This document shows, piece by piece, positions 1 to 4,359 of a DNA stretch of 5,166 bases. Made by a program: the position numbers and the translations under genes. The stretch is from Chloroflexota bacterium. GTDB taxonomy: Bacteria; Chloroflexota; Anaerolineae; Aggregatilineales; UBA3940. The notes beneath the pieces were generated by a model that was not told where the DNA came from, made no database searches, and was given only the letters and a program-made list of their open reading frames with translations. Position 1 is the first letter of the stretch. Every line of letters begins with the position of its first letter. The stretch lies in assembly GCA_010092775.1 (NCBI GenBank), contig JAADYZ010000149.1, positions 1-5,166 on the forward strand, in the 5' to 3' direction.

Positions 1-55
1 CCACCTGCGGACGAGGCGGGCCTCGTCCCTACAGGCACTAGACTATTGGATCAGG
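1..55. repeat. Hairpin-bearing intergenic repeat, copy 1
   Basis: The first 32 bases are repeated exactly 73 bp further on (74-105), and an 11-base block ATTGGATCAGG at 45-55 recurs at 118-128 with the same 73-bp offset. The 12 bases between these blocks differ between copies. Each 32-base block contains a perfect 8-bp inverted repeat (GGACGAGG, 9-16, and CCTCGTCC, 21-28) around a CGGG loop. Read on the minus strand it starts GTAGGGACGAGG, a form typical of REP-like intergenic elements in Chloroflexota and some other phyla (general knowledge, not searched). The copy begins at the window edge, so the array may extend to the left. Confidence 0.85.
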
Positions 56-73
56 GCGTTGTCCGCTAACCTT

Positions 74-128
74 CCACCTGCGGACGAGGCGGGCCTCGTC
101 CCTACGGTCTCGGGGTGATTGGATCAGG
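74..128. repeat. Hairpin-bearing intergenic repeat, copy 2
   Basis: This is the second copy of the 73-bp-period unit, with hairpin arms at 82-89 and 94-101 and the ATTGGATCAGG block at 118-128. It lies 18 bp beyond the stop codon of the leftmost hydrolase gene, so on the minus strand it is the first strong stem in that gene's 3' region and could protect or terminate the mRNA. No T-run follows the stem on the minus strand, so a classical intrinsic terminator is not supported. A competing stem can form between GTCCGC (61-66) and GCGGAC (80-85). I see no gene in 1-145. Confidence 0.85.
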
Positions 129-145
129 CCTCAACCCCTCAGCCG

Positions 146-1717
146 TTACGGGAGAGGATCACCTGGCAGGACCCACTCCAGCGGGGCTGCATTGGCCACG
201 CAACTGCCGTCAGGCGATGAACTCGGGTCCTCGAAGAATTGTGCCATCAGATCGATGGCGCAGGCATCGAAGCTGGTCAGCGAGTGCGAGCCCGTTGTGA
301 ATTCGAAGTAGTAGCCACTAGATAGGGTCTGCGCTGCACGCTCGGCCCAACTGGCGGGCGTGGCCGGATCAAGGCTGCCGTTCAGGATCAGCGTTGGGAT
401 ATCACTTACAACCGGCTGGTTCTCAATCGCGGGGGCCTGGCCGACGTCCCAAATGGTGCAGATGTCGTAAATGTCCAGCACGCCGGCGAAGGCTCCGTTA
501 GCGAGTTCCGGGGGCAGGCTCGCTTGATTCTGCTGCTCCGCGGTGTTGACATCGACAAAGGCAAATTCATCCTGGCAGATGATGGAATGATACATGCCCT
601 CGCTGTCGCTACGATCTTCGCCGTCTTGATAGGCGCGCCGGGTGAAGCCAACCACTTCGTACAGAGACAGCAGTGCATTGAAGTCACCTTCGGAGGCATC
701 ATAGATCATGCGTGGCACCAGCGGAACGCCATCCGCCCCGGCGAAAAGGGCCTGATAGGTCGCATCGATCAGGGCCGCCCCATCGACATCGAAGCCATCG
801 GGATCGACACCAGGAGCCGCATCAAGTTGAGCAACAGTTTGCAGCATCCGTGCTTCAAGATCAGGATAGGCGGCGTTACAGGCGGCATCGGCGGCGCAGA
901 GATCGTACATGACTTCCAAAGCTTCGATCAGGCTGGGTGCTTCGTCCAGCGGCACATCGACATCGTGCGGAAAGACGGAGTCCAGGACAGCAGAGCGTAC
1001 CACCTCCGGGTGATCGCGCATGACGCCCAAGGCCAGGCGGGTGCCATACGAGACTCCATAGAGATTGGCTTGATCGTAGCCCAGAGCCGTGATCAGGTCG
1101 GCGATGTCATTGGCGTTTTCGTCGTTGTTGTAAGCCGCTAGGTCAACGCCGTCGGCTACCAATCGATCGCGGCAGGCTTCAAAAGCAGCGAATTGATCCT
1201 CCTCGGCCTCCTCAACCTCCGGGCAGTTGAGGGTCGGTTCGGAGAAGCCGGTGCCCCGTTGGTCCACCAAGATCAGGTCGCGGTTATCCATATAGCCCGA
1301 TTCGACAAAGCCCTCCGGATCGCCCTCGAAATCCAATAGGGCGCTGCTGCCCGGACCACCAGACAGATAGACAATCGGGTCGGGTTCGGGGCTGCCAAAG
1401 GGCGCACGGATCACCACCACCGCCAGATCGATACGGTTGGTGTTGGCGCTGTCCGCCCGGTTCTCCGGAACGGTCAAGAAGCCGCAGGTGGCCTCATAGC
1501 CGGCTGTTTCGATCTGACAGGCGGTCTCCGTGAATGAGCCGTTCTCAGCACTGGGGCCAGCGGCTTCGGGTTCATCTTCAAAGCCTTCTTCGTCAACAAA
1601 CTCCTCATCTGCAAATTCGTCATCGAAGAAGGCGTCGTCTTCGAAGTCATCCAGCGGGGCACAGGCGGCCATCAACACACTCAACACGATGGCAGCGATA
1701 AGCGTCAAACGATACAT
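146..1717 (-). CDS. Exported alpha/beta hydrolase, S33 / TAP-like peptidase family, putative lipoprotein
   Basis: 523 residues from the ATG at 1717. That start is preferred over the in-frame GTG at 1750 because an AGGAGA Shine-Dalgarno sits 7 bases upstream and the protein then begins with a compact signal peptide. The signal (1-18) ends LMAAC, so Cys19 is the probable lipidated residue; Met at -3 is slightly atypical. Residues 20-52 are a very acidic tether. The catalytic domain follows: SGGPGSS oxyanion-hole region (119-125), DQRGTGFSEP (152-161), nucleophile elbow GVSYG with Ser223, Asp450 in NGSLDPATP, and His478 in TGSHS. The C-terminal part matches the TAP-like arrangement. Ten cysteines besides Cys19 (67, 78, 165, 182, 274, 280, 381, 420, 486, 506) suit an oxidised extracytoplasmic protein. 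Known relatives remove N-terminal peptides or prolines or hydrolyse esters; the substrate here is unknown. It is the last gene of the same-strand run, 60 bp after its paralog. Confidence 0.93.
   Translation of the reverse strand: MYRLTLIAAIVLSVLMAACAPLDDFEDDAFFDDEFADEEFVDEEGFEDEPEAAGPSAENGSFTETACQIETAGYEATCGFLTVPENRADSANTNRIDLAVVVIRAPFGSPEPDPIVYLSGGPGSSALLDFEGDPEGFVESGYMDNRDLILVDQRGTGFSEPTLNCPEVEEAEEDQFAAFEACRDRLVADGVDLAAYNNDENANDIADLITALGYDQANLYGVSYGTRLALGVMRDHPEVVRSAVLDSVFPHDVDVPLDEAPSLIEALEVMYDLCAADAACNAAYPDLEARMLQTVAQLDAAPGVDPDGFDVDGAALIDATYQALFAGADGVPLVPRMIYDASEGDFNALLSLYEVVGFTRRAYQDGEDRSDSEGMYHSIICQDEFAFVDVNTAEQQNQASLPPELANGAFAGVLDIYDICTIWDVGQAPAIENQPVVSDIPTLILNGSLDPATPASWAERAAQTLSSGYYFEFTTGSHSLTSFDACAIDLMAQFFEDPSSSPDGSCVANAAPLEWVLPGDPLP
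1580..1645 (-). repeat. Acidic tether with Phe every five residues, encoded in the hydrolase gene
   Basis: Residues 25-46 of the leftmost hydrolase read as F-EDDA-F-FDDE-F-ADEE-F-VDEEG-F, with Phe at 25, 30, 35, 40 and 46. Nearly all remaining positions are Asp or Glu. The segment lies between the putative lipidated Cys19 and the catalytic domain, where exported lipoproteins carry a flexible spacer. The codons vary (GAA/GAG/GAT/GAC are mixed), so it is a degenerate protein-level repeat, not a fresh DNA microsatellite. The paralog at 1778-3787 has a Pro/Asp-rich spacer at the corresponding place. Confidence 0.75.
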
Positions 1718-1724
1718 TTTGTTT

Positions 1725-1730
1725 TCTCCT
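1725..1730 (-). promoter_or_regulatory. Shine-Dalgarno AGGAGA for the leftmost hydrolase
   Basis: AGGAGA on the minus strand stands 7 bases before the ATG at 1715-1717. It decides the start: the in-frame GTG at 1748-1750 would place this site inside the coding region and add 11 non-signal-like residues before the signal peptide. Confidence 0.85.
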
Positions 1731-1738
1731 AGCAAATC

Positions 1739-1760
1739 GGGGCGCTCCACACAACGCCCC
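1739..1760 (-). other. GC-rich intercistronic hairpin between the two hydrolase genes
   Basis: GGGGCG (1739-1744) and CGCCCC (1755-1760) are perfect 6-bp arms around a 10-base loop, 17 bp beyond the stop of the upstream paralog and 8 bp before the Shine-Dalgarno of the downstream one. The minus strand continues ATTTGC after the stem with no T-run, so this is not a convincing intrinsic terminator. It could attenuate read-through or stabilise the upstream message; this role is inferred. Confidence 0.5.
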
Positions 1761-1777
1761 TTAACATTGTGATCAAG

Positions 1778-3787
1778 CTATTCCGGCAGGTCGATCGGCT
1801 CGCCGGGTAGAACAAAATCGGGTGGGGGCAGTGCAGCCACGCAGCTCCTATCGGGTGCGACAGCCGGATTACCCAAGAATTGATCCATCAGCTCCCAAGA
1901 GCAGTCGACAAAGCTGGTGATGCTGTGCCCATGATAGGGGAAGACATAGGCGTAGCCGTTGGTCAAGGTCTCGGCAGCGCGTTCGGCCCAGGCCCCCGGC
2001 GTCACCGGATCATAGCCGCCGCCAATGAGCAGCGCGGGAATATCGCTGTTGACCGCTGTCTCTTCGATGGCTGGGGCCTCGCCCACGTCCCAGTAGTAGC
2101 AGGTATAGAAAAAGTCCTCAATGCCCCACATCAGCGGGTCGAGTACTTCCGCAGGTACCAGATCGTCTAGATATTGGCGCGCTTCGAAGCTAAAGTAGTA
2201 GGCGTATTCCTCACGGCAAGAGACTGAGTTAAACATCCCTTCGCTGTCGCTGTAGTCGTCGCTCTCAGATTGGGTGGGGCGCGCAAAGTTGGTAGCAAAG
2301 CCAAATTCGAACAGGCCATAGCGCAGAGCGTCATAGGCGGCCTCGTCACCATTGCGCAGATCAACAATGGCGCGCGGTAGATACTGCGCCGAGACCTCCG
2401 CCGCATAGAAGGCGGAAACGAGGGTATCGATGAAATCAAAGCCGTCGATGGTGGTCTGGAAGGTCTCATCGAAGTCGTAGTCGGTCAGGGTCACATCGAG
2501 TGGATTGGCCTCAAGTTCCGCGATCAGGGCGACCAACTGCCCTTCGATGTCTGGATAGGCGGCGGCGCACTCGGGATCAGCCGCGCAGTCATCCAGAATG
2601 TTGGTGATGGCCCCCCAGGCAGCGGTTCCTTCTTCTAATGGGCTGCGAATATCGGGCGGATAGACCGAGTCAAGGATCACACTGCGGATGTTCTCCGGAT
2701 GTTCGCGCATCACGGTCAAGCCGAGGCGTGTGCCGTAGGAGACACCATAGAGATTGACCTGATCGTAGCCCAGAGCCGTGATCAGGTCGGCGATATCGGC
2801 GGCGTTTTCGAGGCTGTTATAAGCGGAAAGGTCAATCCCTTCGCCGACCAGCCGATCATAGCAGGCAAACTCCGCCTCAAAGGTATAGTCTGCTTCCAAT
2901 TCCGGGCAGTTAAGGCTTGGCCGCGAGTAGCCGGTTCCACGCTGATCGACAAAGATCTGCGTGTATGTGCCCAGAACAGGATCATCCGCCAGCGAGTAGG
3001 GCGAGTCGGCCAGAAAGTCCAGCGCGCTGCCGCCTGGCCCACCTTCCAGATGGATCACCGGGTCGGGCAGGGCCTCCCCGGAGAGCGGTTCCAGAATGAC
3101 CACCGCAATTTCGATTGTGCTGCTGCCGGGAACCGAGCGATTCTCTGGTACTTGCAGATAGCCACAGCGAGCGGGAATGTCGCCGGGAAGGGGGATCATG
3201 CAGTCCGTCTCGACAAACTGTGGCGTGTAATCGATCGGAACCTGGGGAGCTTGCGGACCTGGGCCTTGCCCGGCGACAAGCTCTCCACCGATATTCCAGA
3301 TGATGCGATGTTCGCCCAGCGGAATCTCATACCACTCCTCAACGACGTTGTCAGCGCAGTCGTTGGGAATGAAGTCATAAAGCTCTGGGTCGAACTCATC
3401 ATAGGTGAAGCTGGCTCCGGGTTGCAAGTCCTCCGATAGCAGATTGTCTCCCCAAAACTCGTCATAGGTTGAGGTGACGGAAATCTCACAGATTGGCCCA
3501 TCGGTCGCGTTGACGACTTCCAGCACTTTGGGCTGCACATCTAACGGTTCGTCGGCACCTGCGGCAGGGGGTTGATCTGGCAGGTCCGCATCCGGTTCAG
3601 CCTCATCGCGATCCGCTCCAGCCGGGTCAGCCGGGGGCGGATTGGCATCGACTGGGTCGGTTTCCGCCAGGGGGAGATCAACAGCAGTGCGGTCCGCAAA
3701 GTTACAAGCCAGGGCCGCCGCACTCAACACGAACAGGGTCATCAGCAAACGACGCCAGGACAGGCGCGATCGCGATTGGATTGGCAT
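1778..3787 (-). CDS. Exported alpha/beta hydrolase, S33 / TAP-like peptidase family, with extra N-terminal domain
   Basis: 669 residues from the ATG at 3787, chosen over an in-frame TTG at 3817 because an AGGAGA site precedes it and the signal peptide then starts normally (basic SRSRLSWRR, hydrophobic core, ALAC with Cys28 as probable lipidation site). Residues 30-82 form a Pro/Asp/Ala-rich spacer. Residues about 86-170 are an additional domain with two cysteines (100, 144). The hydrolase domain begins near residue 190: EGGPGGSAL (248-256), DQRGTGYS (281-288), nucleophile Ser350 in GVSYG, Asp593 in GGYDPVTP and His621 in YHGHS. All ten catalytic-domain cysteines of the neighbouring paralog are conserved (196, 208, 294, 309, 401, 407, 524, 563, 629, 649). 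It likely acts outside the membrane as an aminopeptidase or esterase-type enzyme; substrate unknown. It is longer than usual family members because of the spacer and extra domain. Its tandem position points to gene duplication. Confidence 0.93.
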   Translation of the reverse strand: MPIQSRSRLSWRRLLMTLFVLSAAALACNFADRTAVDLPLAETDPVDANPPPADPAGADRDEAEPDADLPDQPPAAGADEPLDVQPKVLEVVNATDGPICEISVTSTYDEFWGDNLLSEDLQPGASFTYDEFDPELYDFIPNDCADNVVEEWYEIPLGEHRIIWNIGGELVAGQGPGPQAPQVPIDYTPQFVETDCMIPLPGDIPARCGYLQVPENRSVPGSSTIEIAVVILEPLSGEALPDPVIHLEGGPGGSALDFLADSPYSLADDPVLGTYTQIFVDQRGTGYSRPSLNCPELEADYTFEAEFACYDRLVGEGIDLSAYNSLENAADIADLITALGYDQVNLYGVSYGTRLGLTVMREHPENIRSVILDSVYPPDIRSPLEEGTAAWGAITNILDDCAADPECAAAYPDIEGQLVALIAELEANPLDVTLTDYDFDETFQTTIDGFDFIDTLVSAFYAAEVSAQYLPRAIVDLRNGDEAAYDALRYGLFEFGFATNFARPTQSESDDYSDSEGMFNSVSCREEYAYYFSFEARQYLDDLVPAEVLDPLMWGIEDFFYTCYYWDVGEAPAIEETAVNSDIPALLIGGGYDPVTPGAWAERAAETLTNGYAYVFPYHGHSITSFVDCSWELMDQFLGNPAVAPDRSCVAALPPPDFVLPGEPIDLPE
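3278..3532 (-). other. Extra N-terminal domain in the longer hydrolase (residues about 86-170)
   Basis: The segment runs from KVLEVVNATDGPICEISVTS through WGDNLL, LQPGASFTYDE, LYDFIPNDC to EYEIPLGEH-like text and IIWNIGG. The pattern (N-terminal beta strand with NxTDGPIC, a WGDNLL turn, a PGxSFT strand, then a strand carrying DC) resembles small beta-sandwich modules seen in exported proteins of Chloroflexota and Cyanobacteria, in which a 'WGxxxL...L.PG' signature recurs. I recognise the pattern but cannot name a Pfam family with certainty. Cys100 and Cys144 could form an internal disulfide. The paralog at 146-1717 lacks this module entirely. Possible roles are substrate or surface binding; this is inference. 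Confidence 0.6.
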
Positions 3788-3798
3788 GGTGGATTGTC

Positions 3799-3804
3799 TC
3801 TCCT
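3799..3804 (-). promoter_or_regulatory. Shine-Dalgarno AGGAGA for the longer hydrolase
   Basis: AGGAGA lies 11 bases before the ATG at 3785-3787, a slightly long but workable spacing (a shifted GGAGAG register shortens it). An out-of-frame ATG at 3805-3807 lies just upstream and is not expected to be used. Confidence 0.75.
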
Positions 3805-3825
3805 CATCTAAGGGCAAGCGCCACC

Positions 3826-3831
3826 ATTATA
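3826..3831 (-). promoter_or_regulatory. Candidate -10 element TATAAT upstream of the hydrolase pair
   Basis: A perfect TATAAT on the minus strand lies in the 89-bp gap before the longer hydrolase. It would start transcription near 3819, giving a leader of about 30 bases that contains the Shine-Dalgarno. At 16-18 bp upstream the sequence is GC-rich (GGCGGG/CGGCGG/TCGGCG) and no -35 consensus is visible, nor a TGn extension, so the promoter would be weak alone or activator-dependent. The A/T block stands out against a GC-rich surround. It would let the hydrolase pair be transcribed independently of the membrane-protein genes. Confidence 0.55.
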
Positions 3832-3832
3832 A

Positions 3833-3845
3833 TCGCAGCCTGCGA
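3833..3845. promoter_or_regulatory. Operator-like palindrome beside the -10 element
   Basis: TCGCAG-C-CTGCGA is a perfect 6-bp inverted repeat around one central base. On the minus strand it ends one base upstream of the TATAAT, placing it in the -10/-35 spacer, where a bound repressor or a spacer-distorting activator would act. No regulator gene is in the window, so the binding protein is unknown. Confidence 0.4.
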
Positions 3846-3876
3846 CTCCCGCCGAGTGCTGTACCCAAGCTGTTAG

Positions 3877-4251
3877 CTAAGCGAAACGTGGATCGCGCTG
3901 ATCGGCACGCATGGCCAGGAAGGTCCATACGGCACCGAGCAGGTCAGCGACACCCATCCCAACTACACCCACTGGAAACTCGCCGAGCAGCACGAGAACG
4001 ACGAGGGTTGGCAGCACGGTCGGACGCAGATGGACGGTGGCCTGAATGAAGCCCCTCGCATCGCTTTGACCGCAGACCACATAGTAGATCCCCAGCCAGA
4101 CCGCCATCGCGCCAAAGAGGCGTGCCCAGCCATCCAGCGGGGCCGGGATGCCCATAAAGGTCGTCATCGCCTCAGGGAAGACCAACAGAACTGATCCGGA
4201 AGCAATGATGTAGATGCCGAAGATGAGCACCGAGCGTGCTGCGCGTGTCAT
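3877..4251 (-). CDS. Small four-helix integral membrane protein of unknown function
   Basis: 124 residues from the ATG at 4251, chosen because AAAGGAT lies 6 bases upstream. An in-frame GTG at 4335 would add 28 polar residues encoded partly by a strong hairpin and is unlikely. Four hydrophobic segments are visible, about 7-25, 46-62, 75-91 and 94-114, and the C-terminus is short and polar (MRADQRDPRFA). Between helices 1 and 2 is an amphipathic loop with FPEAMTTFMGIP, then GWARLFGAMAVWLGIYYVVCG and a charged turn SDARGFIQATVHLRPTV; helix 4 contains VADLLGAVWTFLAMRAD. This RLFGA...LGIYY...R...DLLGAVWT layout resembles small uncharacterised membrane proteins found in many bacteria. I cannot assign a family or an activity. 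It follows the stalk protein by 108 bp and precedes the hydrolase pair by 89 bp on the same strand, which hints at co-transcription but not at a shared function. Confidence 0.82.
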   Translation of the reverse strand: MTRAARSVLIFGIYIIASGSVLLVFPEAMTTFMGIPAPLDGWARLFGAMAVWLGIYYVVCGQSDARGFIQATVHLRPTVLPTLVVLVLLGEFPVGVVGMGVADLLGAVWTFLAMRADQRDPRFA

Positions 4252-4256
4252 GTTGA

Positions 4257-4263
4257 ATCCTTT
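4257..4263 (-). promoter_or_regulatory. Shine-Dalgarno AAAGGAT for the small membrane protein
   Basis: AAAGGAT on the minus strand ends 5 bases before the ATG at 4249-4251 (6 bases counted from the AAGGA core). It fixes the start of the small membrane protein and argues against the upstream in-frame GTG and ATG codons at 4335 and 4326. Confidence 0.75.
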
Positions 4264-4310
4264 CGCAGGGCGGGTCATCAAGCGCGATGAGCTGGAAAGC
4301 ACGTAATCGA

Positions 4311-4346
4311 CAGGGTCAGCGATCATTGCGAGCACCGCTGGCCCTG
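4311..4346 (-). terminator. Strong stem-loop after the stalk-protein gene, possible terminator or 3' protector
   Basis: CAGGGTCAGCG (4311-4321) and CGCTGGCCCTG (4336-4346) form an 11-bp inverted repeat with one mismatch and a 14-base loop. On the minus strand it begins 13 bases after the TAG stop of the stalk protein. The downstream sequence TCGATTACG has no T-run, so a standard Rho-independent terminator is doubtful; mRNA stabilisation is an equal option. The rest of the 108-bp gap holds only a minor 5-bp dyad (4275-4279 with 4286-4290) and no convincing promoter. Confidence 0.5.
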
Positions 4347-4359
4347 GAGTGTCTTTGAC

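Noticed and set aside
82..101. Intrinsic terminator for the leftmost hydrolase
   Set aside because: The stem is strong, but the minus-strand sequence after it (GCAGGTGGAAGG) has no T-run, and the same stem occurs in the other repeat copy, so it is better treated as a repeat element.
1..128. CRISPR array
   Set aside because: There are only two copies, the repeat block contains a near-complete hairpin, and part of the would-be spacer is also repeated. No cas gene is nearby.
524..1141. Long open plus-strand frame opposite the leftmost hydrolase
   Set aside because: It lies antisense to a gene with complete catalytic motifs, and its composition mirrors the sense codons. It has no recognisable domain of its own.
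2699..3439. Long open plus-strand frame opposite the longer hydrolase, similar to the one at 524-1141
   Set aside because: The similarity (such as LIVAQSRDQVGD in both) is fully explained by the conserved sense-strand segment encoding DLITALGYDQ read backwards. It is not evidence for a conserved antisense gene.
3712..3787. Twin-arginine (Tat) signal in the longer hydrolase (WRRLLM)
   Set aside because: The residue before RR is Trp, the motif lacks the usual S/T-R-R-x-F-L-K form, and the many conserved cysteines suit Sec export with folding outside. A Sec lipoprotein signal is the simpler reading.
3787..3826. TGGTGG/CCACCA inverted repeat that could hide the start codon of the longer hydrolase
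   Set aside because: If the TATAAT at 3826-3831 is used, the upstream arm overlaps the -10 region and is not transcribed. It would matter only in read-through transcripts, and the loop would leave the Shine-Dalgarno exposed.
4252..4335. Longer N-terminus of the small membrane protein starting at GTG 4335
   Set aside because: The extra 28 residues are polar, lack a visible ribosome binding site and overlap the stem-loop at 4311-4346. The ATG at 4251 has a good Shine-Dalgarno.
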